A model generated the notes under the pieces. It was not told the origin of the DNA, ran no database searches, and was given only the letters and a program-made list of their open reading frames with translations. Made by a program: the position numbers and the translations under genes. DNA of 64,000 bases from Shewanella sp. MR-4 (GTDB lineage: Bacteria > Pseudomonadota > Gammaproteobacteria > Enterobacterales > Shewanellaceae), in contig NC_008321.1 of the NCBI RefSeq assembly GCF_000014685.1, positions 992,001 to 1,056,000 on the forward strand. Reading direction: 5' to 3'. Below, piece after piece: positions 51,797 through 61,614 of the stretch; the stretch's first letter is position 1, and every line of letters begins with the position of its first letter.

Positions 51797-52191
51797 AGCG
51801 CTTACTCAAAATAATTTATTGGTGGGCGATTCTATCCTAAATTCTGCAGGAAGGAACCGCTTAGGCTTAAGTATTGGGATCTAAATCGGTTGTAGTGAGC
51901 CCAATCCTTAGCAGGTTATCCATCGCTAACTTGCGGTTAGCTCGAAGGTTGATTGGGCGATATTGTAATTGGTATCAATGGGTTTTGCTGCATCGTTTCA
52001 AGGCGGAAGATATGTAACAGTTCTATCATCGTGATTTAAATCCTTGCCGATTTGGGATGCAGATAGCCTGCCGAAATACAAGCTCTGCATGGCGATGCGG
52101 GGTGAATAATATCTGATTTAGCCTCCTGTGAGGATTCATCTTCTGTTCAGTTAGCCACTCGCATACTGCTTCCATCAACAGGAGAACCGCC
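51797..52191. other. Intergenic region before an exported His-rich protein gene
   Basis: About 395 bp between divergent genes. I see no ORF with a ribosome site, no strong hairpin and no confident promoter. Confidence 0.5.
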
Positions 52192-52626
52192 ATGAAAGCA
52201 ATTAAACTTACTCTGTCAGCCTTACTACTCGCTGCAGCTTCATCTTCGGCCATTGCGGCTGATGTCGGAGTGTCGATTAACATCGGCGATCCAAACTTTT
52301 ACGGTCAGATCAATATTGGTAATTTTCCTCGTCCACAGGTGATTTACGAACAGCCTATCGTGATAGAGCAGTCTCGGGTCGTGTATGAACCTATCTATCT
52401 GCATGTGCCGCCTGGTCATGCAAAAAAATGGGGCCGCTATTGTGCTTCCTATGGTGCCTGCGGCCGTCCGGTCTATTTTGTTCAGGATGTCTGGTATCGC
52501 GATGAGTACGTACCCCGTTATCGCTCCTATAAACAGGATAAGCATCACCACAAACATTACGACAAACATGAGCGCCGCAAAGACAGAGATGACGACCGTG
52601 GTCATGGCCATCGTGGTCACGATTAG
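52192..52626 (+). CDS. Exported His/Asp/Arg-rich hypothetical protein
   Basis: The 144-aa protein has a signal peptide (MKAIKLTLSALLLAAASSSA, cleavage near AIAA-DV). A middle region contains NFYGQINIGNFPRPQVIYE and a Cys pair (YCASYGACG). The C-terminal about 35 residues are nearly all His, Asp, Lys and Arg (HHHKHYDKHERRKDRDDDRG). The tail could bind metals. CAGGAGAACC precedes the ATG. The cys pair and tail suggest a periplasmic location; function unknown. Confidence 0.78.
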   Translation: MKAIKLTLSALLLAAASSSAIAADVGVSINIGDPNFYGQINIGNFPRPQVIYEQPIVIEQSRVVYEPIYLHVPPGHAKKWGRYCASYGACGRPVYFVQDVWYRDEYVPRYRSYKQDKHHHKHYDKHERRKDRDDDRGHGHRGHD

Positions 52627-52925
52627 CACAGATTGTTTGAGTAAACGCCCCTATCACGCTAGCTGATGGCTTATCAGAGCCATTTGCGAATCAAAGCGCC
52701 GAGGCGCAACATGGCGCAGCATTCAACTTTGCTCGAGTTAACTTTTGCGATTCGGGGCGTTTCTCGATAGTAATCGATTGCCTAAACCTAAGGGACTGAA
52801 CGGGTTTAGGCCGTAATTTGCTTGCGATACCTCAAGACTCGGGAATAAAAACCGGAGTTGGCTTGTCATGTCGTGCTATCACTTTTAAGCTAACGGCATC
52901 GTAACTTAAGTAAGAGAAACAGATT

Positions 52926-53585
52926 TTGGCGACTTGGCAGGCATTTATTGACCATCAACGTTCTCAACCCTATTACCAGCAGTTGATAGCATTTGTGAAT
53001 CAAGAGCGTGAATTGGGTAAGGTGATCTATCCTCCTAAAGAGGATGTGTATAACGCCTTTAAAACAACCCCATTGGAGCAAGTGCGTGTAGTGCTTATAG
53101 GTCAAGATCCCTACCATGGCCCCGACCAAGCCCACGGCCTGTGTTTCTCGGTTAAGCGAGGCATTAAACCGCCGCCATCGCTAGCCAATATGTATAAAGA
53201 GTTAGTGAACGATATTCCCGGTTTCCAAATCCCAAATCATGGTGATTTAACCCAATGGGCGGAGCAGGGGATTTTGATGCTTAATACCGTGCTGACGGTG
53301 GAACAAGGGCAAGCCCACTCACATGCCAATGCAGGCTGGGAAACCTTTACCACTGAGGCCTTAAAGCTGTTAAATGCGCAGGAACGGCCGATTATTTTCG
53401 TACTCTGGGGCAGTCATGCTATCAAAAAAGGGGCGGTGATTACTGCGCCACAGCATCAAATTCTGTCGGGACCCCACCCGTCACCACTGTCGGCTTATCG
53501 CGGCTTCTTCGGTTGTGGGCATTTTTCTAAAGTGAATCAACTGCTGATGGCGCGGGGCGAAGCACCGATCCAATGGCAGGTTTAA
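52926..53585 (+). CDS. ung: Uracil-DNA glycosylase
   Basis: Removes uracil from DNA. The 219-aa product has the catalytic GQDPYHGPDQAHGL motif near 60-73, GILMLNTVLTVEQGQAHSHA, and the HPSPLSAYRGFFGCGHF leucine-loop motif. The start is TTG 52926 (MATWQAFIDHQRS), preceded by AAGAGAAACAGATT. No ATG occurs in a suitable position. A terminator follows, shared with ispB. Confidence 0.96.
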   Translation: MATWQAFIDHQRSQPYYQQLIAFVNQERELGKVIYPPKEDVYNAFKTTPLEQVRVVLIGQDPYHGPDQAHGLCFSVKRGIKPPPSLANMYKELVNDIPGFQIPNHGDLTQWAEQGILMLNTVLTVEQGQAHSHANAGWETFTTEALKLLNAQERPIIFVLWGSHAIKKGAVITAPQHQILSGPHPSPLSAYRGFFGCGHFSKVNQLLMARGEAPIQWQV

Positions 53586-53610
53586 GTTCACTTGGATAAA
53601 GAACCTTAAA

Positions 53611-53645
53611 AACAAAAAGGCCTTGCTTAGCAAGGCCTTTTTGTT
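53611..53645. terminator. Bidirectional terminator between ung and ispB
   Basis: AACAAAAAGGCCTTGC with GCAAGGCCTTTTTGTT form a 16-bp stem around TTA. Confidence 0.94.
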
Positions 53646-53661
53646 GGTTTATCGCTGCCAA

Positions 53662-54633
53662 TTAGTGGTTACGATCAACGGAGATTTTCGCCAGTGAGAT
53701 TAATGCGGTTTTGAAATCACTGTCGGGTAATACTGCCAGCGCCGCAATCGCTTTATTTGATTCTTCAATAGCTTTTTGCTGAGTGTAAGTGAGCGCGCCG
53801 CAGTGATGCAGAGCGGCAACTATTTTCTCAATGGCGTGGGTGCCATCACCTTGCTCAATGGCTTGGCGAATGAGTTGCTGCTCTTCTTCTGTGCCATGGG
53901 CAATGGCATAGATCAGCGGTAAGGTCGGTTTACCTTCGGCGAGATCATCACCGATGTTTTTACCTAACTCTTCACTGTCGGCGGTGTAGTCGAGCAAATC
54001 GTCGGTCAGCTGGAAGGCGGTGCCTAAATACTTACCATAGTCGCCTAATGCGGTTTCTTGCTCGGGTGTAGCGCCGGCTAATACCGCGGCCAGTAACGTG
54101 GCGGCTTCGAATAGCTTGGCGGTCTTGCAATAGATCACCCGCATATAGCTTTCTTCTGTGGTATTAGGATCGTTACAGTTCATTAGCTGTAATACTTCAC
54201 CTTCGGCCAATACGTTAGTGGTATCGGCTAATACACGCAGCACTCGCATGCTGTCGAGTTCGGTCATCATTTGGAATGAGCGGGTATAAAGGAAGTCACC
54301 TACTAATACACTGGCGCTGTTACCAAAGAGTGCGTTGGCGGTTTCGCGGCCGCGTCTGAGGGTCGATTCATCGACCACATCATCGTGCAGTAATGAAGCG
54401 GTATGAATAAATTCAATAATCGCGGCAAGCTTAAGGTGGGCTTCACCTTGATAGTCGACGGCGCGCGCTGCGAGGACGGACAGTAAAGGACGAAGACGTT
54501 TACCACCACCATTAATAATGTAGAAACCTAACTGGTTAATCAGGGCGACATCTGACTCCAGCTGTTTATAGATCAGCTGATTGACTGCTTGCATATCAGT
54601 GTCAGCCAGTTGACGAATAGCGTTTAAATCCAT
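53662..54633 (-). CDS. ispB: Octaprenyl diphosphate synthase
   Basis: Makes the isoprenoid side chain of ubiquinone and menaquinone by head-to-tail condensation. The 323-aa length from ATG 54633 equals that of E. coli IspB. The two Asp-rich motifs are LLHDDVVDES and QLTDDLLDY, with GGGKRLRP at the N-terminus. An upstream ATG at 54657 lacks a ribosome site. It is divergent from rplU, an arrangement shared with many gammaproteobacteria. Confidence 0.96.
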   Translation of the reverse strand: MDLNAIRQLADTDMQAVNQLIYKQLESDVALINQLGFYIINGGGKRLRPLLSVLAARAVDYQGEAHLKLAAIIEFIHTASLLHDDVVDESTLRRGRETANALFGNSASVLVGDFLYTRSFQMMTELDSMRVLRVLADTTNVLAEGEVLQLMNCNDPNTTEESYMRVIYCKTAKLFEAATLLAAVLAGATPEQETALGDYGKYLGTAFQLTDDLLDYTADSEELGKNIGDDLAEGKPTLPLIYAIAHGTEEEQQLIRQAIEQGDGTHAIEKIVAALHHCGALTYTQQKAIEESNKAIAALAVLPDSDFKTALISLAKISVDRNH

Positions 54634-54791
54634 AATAGACTCTGGTTGTGGGGCCATTACGTACCCGGCCTCTATTTTAGGCTCACGTGTTATATAGAAT
54701 GAATTTTACCTAAAATTCCGACATATGACAGTACTCACACTACTAATGTGCGAGTTATTCCGGCCTTTTTTTATTCTTTCCTAATTAGGGC

Positions 54792-54820
54792 TTGCCAGAT
54801 AAGGATTCTTCGCGTAAACT
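54792..54820 (+). promoter_or_regulatory. Probable sigma-70 promoter of rplU-rpmA
   Basis: TTGCCA and TAAACT are separated by 17 bp, giving 5/6 and 4/6 matches to the consensus. The site is 87 bp upstream of rplU. Confidence 0.45.
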
Positions 54821-54906
54821 CCGCGCCCATTGTCAATAAAGTTTTTGTAGCACCCTGCCTCCCATAGTGTGAGCCAGCGTGTTAGGAATATCGGAGTAAA
54901 ATAGCT

Positions 54907-55218
54907 ATGTACGCTGTTTTTCAAAGTGGTGGTAAACAACACCGTGTAGCCCCTGGCCACACAGTTCGTTTAGAAAAATTAGAAGTTGCTACTGGTTCAA
55001 CTGTTGAATTCGATCAAGTTTTACTGATCGCTGACGGTGAAAAAGTGCACGTTGGTGCTCCTTTAGTAGCTGGCGGTAAAGTCGTTGCTGAAGTAGTAAG
55101 TCATGGTCGTGGCGAGAAAGTAACTATCGTTAAGTTCCGTCGTCGTAAGCACCACGACAAGAAGATGGGCCACCGTCAGTGGTTCACCGAAGTTAAAATT
55201 ACTGCTATCAACGCATAA
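54907..55218 (+). CDS. rplU: 50S ribosomal protein L21
   Basis: The 103-aa protein [20 protein letters not shown] has the L21 core, [23 protein letters not shown] segment and C-terminal [11 protein letters not shown]. It binds 23S rRNA near L20. It is the first gene of rplU-rpmA, and the codon choice is strongly biased toward highly expressed genes. Confidence 0.98.
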
Positions 55219-55232
55219 TAGGAGTCTAACTC

Positions 55233-55487
55233 ATGGCACATAAAAAAGCTGGCGGTTCTACTCGTAACGGCCGTGATTCAGAAAGTAAACGTCTTGGTGT
55301 TAAGCGCTTTGGCGGTGAATCAGTTCTAGCTGGTAACATTATCGTTCGTCAACGTGGTACTAAATTCCACGCTGGTGTAAACGTGGGTGTTGGTCGCGAC
55401 CACACTCTGTTTGCTCTGACTGACGGTAAAGTAAAATTCGAAGTTAAAGGTCCTAATAACCGTAAGTTTATTAGCATCGAAGCTTAA
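55233..55487 (+). CDS. rpmA: 50S ribosomal protein L27
   Basis: The 84-aa protein MAHKKAGGSTRNGRDSESKR has the canonical L27 N-terminus that reaches the peptidyl-transferase centre. SVLAGNIIVRQRGTKFHAG follows. It lies 14 bp after rplU with a TAGGAG ribosome site and is followed by a terminator. Confidence 0.98.
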   Translation: MAHKKAGGSTRNGRDSESKRLGVKRFGGESVLAGNIIVRQRGTKFHAGVNVGVGRDHTLFALTDGKVKFEVKGPNNRKFISIEA

Positions 55488-55510
55488 TTTTCGAGTCTAG
55501 CTTATACTGT

Positions 55511-55542
55511 AAAGCCCCGCCATTGGTGGGGCTTTCTGTTTT
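55511..55542 (+). terminator. Rho-independent terminator after rpmA
   Basis: AAAGCCCC and GGGGCTTT form the outer stem, with CTGTTTTTT after it. Confidence 0.9.
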
Positions 55543-55699
55543 TTATGCTTCTATTTACCTGCGTTTCTGGTGAGTTTGGTAAATCTTTATCAAATTGATG
55601 GCGTTGACTGGTAAGATTGGGAGCAAGTATCTCGAGTTTTTTGGCGACCGATGAAGTTAAACGGTATAATTCCTTCATTCAGTGATGCCTGGAGTAAGT

Positions 55700-56866
55700 A
55701 TGAAGTTTGTCGATGAGGCAGTAATTAGGGTCGAAGCAGGCGACGGCGGTAGCGGTTGTGTGAGCTTCAGACGCGAAAAATATATCCCCGATGGTGGTCC
55801 TGATGGTGGTGATGGCGGTGACGGCGGCAGTGTTTATCTGCAGGCCGATGAAAACCACAACACCCTGATAGAATACCGATTTGAACGTTTTCACATGGCT
55901 GAGCGCGGTGAAAACGGCCGTGGCCGTGATTGTACTGGTCACAGCGGTAAAGATTTGATTTTAAAAGTGCCAGTGGGTACTCGTGCCATTGATGATGAAA
56001 CCGAGGAAGTCCTCGGCGATTTAACCACCCATGGCCAAAAGCTATTAGTGGCTAAAGGTGGATTTCACGGCTTAGGCAATACGCGCTTTAAGAGCAGTAC
56101 TAACCGTGCGCCACGTCAAAAGACCTTAGGTACTCCGGGTGAAGTCCGTAGTCTGAAATTAGAGCTGCTGTTGTTAGCCGACGTTGGCTTGCTCGGTATG
56201 CCTAACGCGGGTAAATCGACCTTTATTCGCGCGGTATCACGTGCAACACCAAAGGTTGCCGATTACCCCTTCACGACGTTAGTACCTAACCTAGGTGTGG
56301 TTAACCCTCGCCCTGGTCAAAGCTTTGTGATCGCCGATATTCCAGGTTTGATCGAAGGCGCGGCAGAAGGTGCGGGTCTGGGTATTCGTTTCTTAAAACA
56401 TTTAGAACGTTGCCGTATTCTGTTGCATATCATCGATATCGAGCCAATTGATGGCACAGATCCTGTGGATTCTGCTCGTGCGATCGTCGGTGAGCTTGAA
56501 AAATATTCGCCCAAATTGGCAAGCAAGCCACGTTGGTTAGTCTTTAACAAGGCCGATCTGCTGCTCGAAGATGAGCTGAAAGAGAAAGTTGCTCGCGTAG
56601 TTAAGGAATTAGGTTGGGAAGGTGACGTTTACACTATTTCTGCCTATAGCCGCGATGGCACTAAAGAATTAGCGACCAAGCTGCTGGACTTCATCCAAAG
56701 TCTTCCTCCGGAAGATAAAGATGCGAACCCAGATGCAGAGGTTGAGTTCAAGTGGGACAATTATCATCAAGCCAACATTGATGCAATCAATGAAGACTAT
56801 GACGATGAATTTGACGATGACTTTGATGATGACGACTACGATGTAGAAGTGATCTACCAAAGATAA
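55700..56866 (+). CDS. obgE: GTPase Obg/CgtA
   Basis: A ribosome-associated GTPase acting in 50S assembly and stringent control. The 388-aa protein has the Gly-rich Obg fold (about 1-158, with GGDGGDGGS repeats) and a G domain with G1 [10 protein letters not shown]2 region DYPFTT, G3 DIPGLIEGA and G4 NKAD. An acidic C-terminal tail is rich in Asp ([14 protein letters not shown]). ATG 55700 with GGAG 5 nt upstream is preferred to ATG 55685. Confidence 0.97.
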
Positions 56867-56893
56867 TATCCCAACCTAAGTTTTGAGAGTCCC

Positions 56894-57655
56894 GTGTACG
56901 CAGATACTCAAAATGATATTACTCGGCAGGTTGTGCGTGTCGCACAACTGCTACTGGCCTACGGCGCTGAATCTGATTTAGTTGAAGAAATCAGCCAGCG
57001 CCTAGGTCAGGCCTTAGGATTGGCAAGTGTTGAGCTTTCCATCTCCTCTAATTCCCTCGTGTTAACCAGTTTAGTGCATGGTCGCTGTATCACGACGACG
57101 CGTCGGATCCGCGAGCATGGCATCAATATGACCATAGTCTGCGAGTTGCAACGCATCTGTTTGTTGGCGGAAAAAGGTCTCTATGGCCCCAACGAAGTGC
57201 GTAAACGCTTAGCGCGGATTGAACCTAAGACCTATCCGCCGTATCTCGTGATATTGATGATAGGCCTGTCCTGCGCCAGTTTTTGTCACCTATTTAATGG
57301 CGATATTGCCGCATCAGTTATCACCTTTTTTGCCTCCGCGGTCGGGATGTCGGTGCGCCTTGCGATTGCCAAGCGGCATTTTAATTTGCTGGTCAATTTT
57401 GCGGTGACGGCATTTGTCACTAGTATGTTGGCGCAGACGGGTTATGTATTTCACTTGAGCGAAACCCCGCAGGCGGCCATGGCGGCCAGTGTGTTGATGC
57501 TGGTGCCGGGTTTCCCGATGATCAATGCAATTTCTGATATGGTCAAAGGCCATATGAACGTGGGCATTTCCCGTTGGGGCCATGCCACCTTGCTCACAGT
57601 GTCATCCGTTATCGGCATCACCATTGCGATGCAGATTGGGGGGATCTTCCTATGA
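56894..57655 (+). CDS. ThrE-type exporter, large subunit half (DUF1212)
   Basis: The 253-aa protein has a cytoplasmic N-terminal region (about 1-110) with LLAYGAESDLVEEISQRL and SLVHGRCITTTRRIREHGI, then five or so transmembrane helices. It corresponds to the N-terminal domain of ThrE threonine/serine exporters. The start is GTG 56894. The stop overlaps the next start (ATGA), and the next gene supplies the second half, so the exporter is a two-gene system. Confidence 0.88.
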   Translation: MYADTQNDITRQVVRVAQLLLAYGAESDLVEEISQRLGQALGLASVELSISSNSLVLTSLVHGRCITTTRRIREHGINMTIVCELQRICLLAEKGLYGPNEVRKRLARIEPKTYPPYLVILMIGLSCASFCHLFNGDIAASVITFFASAVGMSVRLAIAKRHFNLLVNFAVTAFVTSMLAQTGYVFHLSETPQAAMAASVLMLVPGFPMINAISDMVKGHMNVGISRWGHATLLTVSSVIGITIAMQIGGIFL

Positions 57656-58125
57656 TCGCCTTACTGTGGACGCTGTTGCACGATGCCTTTTTCTCGGCGA
57701 TTCCCGCAGTGGGCTTTGCTATGGTGTTTAACGTGCCGAAACGTTTCTTACCCTACTGCGCGCTCGCTGGCGCCATAGGGCACAGCTCACGCACGCTAAT
57801 GCTGCAATTTGGCTTGCCTATCGAATGGGCGACCTTTGCTGCCGCGGCTTTAGTGGGGACTATCACTATCGGTTTTGCTAAGCGTCATCTCGCGCCGCCG
57901 TTGATGTATGCCGTTGCAGCGATTATCCCGATGATCCCTGGCACCTACGCCTTTAATACCGTAATAGCCTTAGTGCAATTAACGGCGCAGTCACAGGTCA
58001 GTCAAGAGCTTACTGGGCAAGTGATCAGTAACGGCTTAAAAACGGTGTTTATCTTAGGTGCACTGTCGGTGGGCCTTGCCTTACCGAGTCTGCTGTATTT
58101 TAGAACCCGCCCTGTTATTCAATAA
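57652..58125 (+). CDS. ThrE-type exporter, small subunit half (DUF3815-like)
   Basis: The 157-aa membrane protein has about five helices, including LLWTLLHDAFFSAIPAVGFA and ALAGAIGHSSRTLMLQFG. The PMIPGTYAFNTVIALVQL segment is typical of the C-terminal ThrE domain. ATG 57652 overlaps the preceding stop by 4 bp. A longer frame reading back into that gene is not credible. folA begins 22 bp downstream. Confidence 0.88.
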   Translation: MIALLWTLLHDAFFSAIPAVGFAMVFNVPKRFLPYCALAGAIGHSSRTLMLQFGLPIEWATFAAAALVGTITIGFAKRHLAPPLMYAVAAIIPMIPGTYAFNTVIALVQLTAQSQVSQELTGQVISNGLKTVFILGALSVGLALPSLLYFRTRPVIQ

Positions 58126-58147
58126 AAACAATACCAAAGGAGTGCCC

Positions 58148-58630
58148 ATGCGCATTGCTATGATAGCCGCGATGGCAAACAATCGAGTCATCGGAAAAGA
58201 CAACAAAATGCCATGGCATCTGCCCGAAGATTTACGCCACTTTAAAGCCATGACCTTAGGCAAACCTGTAGTCATGGGACGTAAAACTTTTGAGTCCATC
58301 GGTCGCCCTCTGCCTGGGCGCCACAATATTGTGATTTCCCGCCAAGCGGATTTGCAGATTGACGGTGTGACCTGTGTGACCTCATTTGAAGACGCTAAAC
58401 TGGCGGCGGGCGAGTGTGAAGAGTTAGTCGTTATCGGTGGTGGGCAGTTGTATCAGCAATTATTACCTCAAGCCGACACACTCTACCTGACGCAAATTAG
58501 CTTAGATGTTGAAGGCGATACTTTTTTCCCTGCTTGGGATAGCGATAAATGGCAAGAAACCGAATCGGTAACTGGTATAAATGGCGATGGGCTGGAATAT
58601 CGCTTTATCAATTTGACAAAAAAATGTTAA
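58148..58630 (+). CDS. folA: Dihydrofolate reductase
   Basis: The 160-aa enzyme MRIAMIAAMANNRVIGKDNK has PWHLPEDLRHFKAMTLGKPV with the catalytic acidic residue in LPEDL. VMGRKTFESIGRPLPGRHNI and the VIGGGQLY NADPH-binding segment follow. AAAGGAG lies 4 nt before ATG 58148. An upstream frame overlapping the exporter gene has no ribosome site. Confidence 0.97.
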   Translation: MRIAMIAAMANNRVIGKDNKMPWHLPEDLRHFKAMTLGKPVVMGRKTFESIGRPLPGRHNIVISRQADLQIDGVTCVTSFEDAKLAAGECEELVVIGGGQLYQQLLPQADTLYLTQISLDVEGDTFFPAWDSDKWQETESVTGINGDGLEYRFINLTKKC

Positions 58631-58832
58631 ATTACGTTGTTCTGTTGTGTACCCTGTGCGTATGGATTGTCAATATGTCTAAGGTATTAGATCCGATAGG
58701 CCTGACTTAGTTGAGATAGCGGTTTTTTACGGCTTCTTTACTGATGACTCCTAGGAGGCCGATATCCGCTAGAGATAGACGCAAACCATACAAAACATAA
58801 TAAAACTATAAGAAAGTATTAAGGAGTATCGG

Positions 58833-59246
58833 ATGCGTCTTATGCCTGTAGCTTTGGCTGCACTAATCGGATTTAGCTATGTTTCTGTGCCAACCACGGC
58901 AAAAGCCGAAGCTGATCCACTTGTCGCGAGTATTTGTGATTACGTAAAAGCGAACGATAAAAACCGTTTACGTAAAAAACTAAAAGAAAGCCGTGTTAAG
59001 TTACGCCAAGTGTACAGCGGGATTAGCTGTGATGGTCAAAGCTTGTTGCGTACTGCCTATGCCGCGAATGCGAATGATGCCGGTGAGTTTGTGGCTAAGC
59101 GTTTATCAGTTAACGAACTGAGCGTACCAGAAGCCGATGGCATGACGATTCAAGCGTGGGCTGAAGCCAATGGTCACGGTGCTAGCCCTATCACAGCGGC
59201 AGTCAAAGAGCGTCTAGGCGCTGCTGCTGGCGGTGAAGAAGAGTAA
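58833..59246 (+). CDS. DUF3718 family exported protein
   Basis: The 137-aa protein has a signal peptide (MRLMPVALAALIGFSYVSVP, cleavage near AKA-EA). The DUF3718-like region contains SICDYVKANDKNRLRKKLKE, VYSGISCDGQSLLRTAY and a Cys pair (ICDY, SCDG) likely to form a disulfide. The C-terminus is acidic. It has AAGGAG upstream and a terminator downstream. Function unknown. Confidence 0.83.
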   Translation: MRLMPVALAALIGFSYVSVPTTAKAEADPLVASICDYVKANDKNRLRKKLKESRVKLRQVYSGISCDGQSLLRTAYAANANDAGEFVAKRLSVNELSVPEADGMTIQAWAEANGHGASPITAAVKERLGAAAGGEEE

Positions 59247-59297
59247 TCATCTGTCCCATCATTTTTATGTGCCTTTACACAAGGAAAAATGATAGTT

Positions 59298-59328
59298 AAA
59301 AATGCCGAACTGAGTTCGGCATTTTTTA
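59298..59328 (+). terminator. Rho-independent terminator of the DUF3718 gene
   Basis: AAATGCCGAAC-TGA-GTTCGGCATTTTTT forms a stem of more than 10 bp with a T-run. Confidence 0.93.
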
Positions 59329-59449
59329 TGGGCGTCGTTTAGGCCGTTTTTACCGGATATTGAGCAGTGTTCTTGGGGGGTGATGCTGATAAGTGTCAAA
59401 ACTGAGTTTATTGCTTGAGCTATTGTTTTCGCCGCGAAAGCGCAAGCCA

Positions 59450-59476
59450 AAGAAAAGGGCCGCAATTGCGACCCTA
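59450..59476 (-). terminator. Probable terminator of the chemoreceptor gene
   Basis: Read leftward, AGGGTCGC-AATT-GCGGCCCT is followed by TTTCTTT. One G-U pair is in the stem. Confidence 0.7.
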
Positions 59477-59496
59477 CTGATACCCTGAGTGTTTGC

Positions 59497-61518
59497 TTAC
59501 ACTCTAAATTCACCGACAGAAGCTTGTAGCTCTTCGGCAAGCTTAGCCACCTGATGGCTCGATTGTGCTGTTTGGTCAGCGCCGATGGCGGTCTCTTCCG
59601 AAATGGCCGCGATATGCTCAAGTTTCTCAGACACTTGCTGACTTACCAGATTCTGCTCCTGCGCAGCATGGGCAATGTGCGTGCCTGCATCATAGGCTTT
59701 GTGCACCGACTGACTGATGGTTTCTAGGGCGAGGTTAGCTTGCTCGGTTTTATCGACGCAGGCATTGGCTTGGGCACGACCCATATCCATTGCTGCCACG
59801 GCTTGCTGGGCGCCCTGTTGCAGCACTTCGATCATTTGTTGGATCTCGCGGGTCGACACTTGGGTTCTCGATGCAAGGCTGCGCACCTCATCGGCAACGA
59901 CCGCGAAACCACGGCCCTGTTCTCCGGCGCGCGCCGCTTCAATGGCTGCGTTTAATGCCAGCAGGTTAGTCTGCTCGGCAATGCCACGAATAACATCGAG
60001 GATCGAGCCGATTGAGGCGCTGTCCGATTGCACTTTGTTGATCACTTGGCCTGCTTTAGCGACTTCGTCAGCGAGGGCTAAAATGGTGCGCTTATTCTCT
60101 TCGGCGATAGTGCGCATGTGTTTGGCTTCTTGATCGGCCTGCTTGATTTGCGCGAGTGCATCGTCGGCGCTCATCGACACTTGTTGTGCGCTGGAGCTTA
60201 ACTCTGTGGTCGCAGTCGCAACTTGGTCGACTTGGTTCTTTTGCTCTTGAATGCCCGTCGTGGTTTGCGCCGTGATTGCCGAGGTTTGCTCTGCTGCAGC
60301 AGCGAGCTGGTTAGAGCGGTCCAAGATACCGACGATTAGGCTGCGTAAACTGTCGACTAAACGGTTACAGTTTTTCGCCAGTTCAGCAAATTCATCGTGG
60401 CCAGAATCATCCAGTTTATGAGTTAAATTGCCAGAGGCTAACACGTTAAGAGCATTGTTAACTTGGTAGAGTGAACGCTTCAATGGCGCAACCACGGCAA
60501 AACTGATGATGACGGCGGCAACGATAGCGATTAGCACTACGATAATGGTACGGATACTAGCCGAATCAATTTTGGCTATGGTGGCTTGGCTCATTTCAGC
60601 GGCAGCCGACTCAATGTTATTACTTACATCTTCCATATTGCGGTCAATGACTTTGACGTCTTTCTCAATGATGGCCAGTTGATTTGCCGCCGCCTGAGCG
60701 TGGGTTAGTTGGCTCGCCTTAAGTTGCACCATAGAGTCAGAGCCTTCGAGCAGCCCAAGGACTTTTTTAATATCTTCGTTGACGGATTTTAAGGTGTCCG
60801 CATCCACAATATCCTGCGCATGGCGGTTGACGTACTCAAGCTTGTTTTTGCTCTCGCTCAGGATGTAGTCGAGTTCTTTAGAAATAAGCTCATGCTTACT
60901 CATTTCGTCATTGGTGACTAAATCGGTAATGGTGGTGATGATATTACCCATGCTGGTATCGATAGCGCTTGCCGATGCCGCAAGACTCTGAGCATCGGGG
61001 TTTTGGCTGTTTTCTAGGTCGATAATATCGAGTAATCCCGATGAAGCATCATCGGCGGCATTTTCCAGCTTTTTCTTTAATCCGATGAGTTGCTCTTGTT
61101 TGCTGAGAGTGGCTTCGCGCTCATTGAGCATGACGAGGCTGTCACGTTCAAAGGTCGAGAAACTGCCATCCAGTTGTGAGATCAACGATGAAAGGTTAGC
61201 TTGCCCTTGAACCAGTCGCGTCAGGTTACTGATCTCATTTTTAAACTGGCTACCGTGGTCGCTAAAGACTTTACGGATATCGGGAATGTTAGAGGATTTT
61301 GGCGCATGAAAGGCAATGAGCACTTGGCGCTGTTGTTCGCTCAAGGATTCGGTTAAATGAGTGGTGGCCTTCAGGGCTGGCAAGCTTAACTCTTGCATCA
61401 TTGCCGAACTATCTTTGAGGCTAATGTTCGTCAGGTACGAGGTAAATCCTAACAACACAAGTAAAAGTGTAACAACACTAAACCCGCCAATGACTCGGGT
61501 GGCTACATTAACTTTCAT
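59497..61518 (-). CDS. Methyl-accepting chemotaxis protein
   Basis: The 673-aa transmembrane receptor has a first helix at about 9-30 and a helical periplasmic sensor of about 290 residues (likely four-helix-bundle type, Ser/Ala/Lys-rich). A second helix lies near 325-345 (IIVVLIAIVAAVIISFAVV), followed by HAMP and the cytoplasmic signalling domain. The CheW/CheA contact hairpin EQTNLLALNAAIEAARAGEQ is intact and methylation-region heptads are visible. No che genes are near; the ligand is unknown. Confidence 0.94.
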   Translation of the reverse strand: MKVNVATRVIGGFSVVTLLLVLLGFTSYLTNISLKDSSAMMQELSLPALKATTHLTESLSEQQRQVLIAFHAPKSSNIPDIRKVFSDHGSQFKNEISNLTRLVQGQANLSSLISQLDGSFSTFERDSLVMLNEREATLSKQEQLIGLKKKLENAADDASSGLLDIIDLENSQNPDAQSLAASASAIDTSMGNIITTITDLVTNDEMSKHELISKELDYILSESKNKLEYVNRHAQDIVDADTLKSVNEDIKKVLGLLEGSDSMVQLKASQLTHAQAAANQLAIIEKDVKVIDRNMEDVSNNIESAAAEMSQATIAKIDSASIRTIIVVLIAIVAAVIISFAVVAPLKRSLYQVNNALNVLASGNLTHKLDDSGHDEFAELAKNCNRLVDSLRSLIVGILDRSNQLAAAAEQTSAITAQTTTGIQEQKNQVDQVATATTELSSSAQQVSMSADDALAQIKQADQEAKHMRTIAEENKRTILALADEVAKAGQVINKVQSDSASIGSILDVIRGIAEQTNLLALNAAIEAARAGEQGRGFAVVADEVRSLASRTQVSTREIQQMIEVLQQGAQQAVAAMDMGRAQANACVDKTEQANLALETISQSVHKAYDAGTHIAHAAQEQNLVSQQVSEKLEHIAAISEETAIGADQTAQSSHQVAKLAEELQASVGEFRV

Positions 61519-61614
61519 AGGATACTCCGGTTATTATTATATTATTCCGAATGAAAAGATTATTAAATTCAGGGCATAGGGTACTGTCGTATATCGACCA
61601 CTCTCGGGCTTAGT

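Noticed and set aside
59717..60133. 138-aa antisense frame within the chemoreceptor gene
   Set aside because: It lies opposite the highly conserved signalling domain and has no family signature.
60794..60804. GTGTCCGC copy inside the chemoreceptor gene
   Set aside because: Single half-site in coding sequence with no adjacent promoter, so likely chance.
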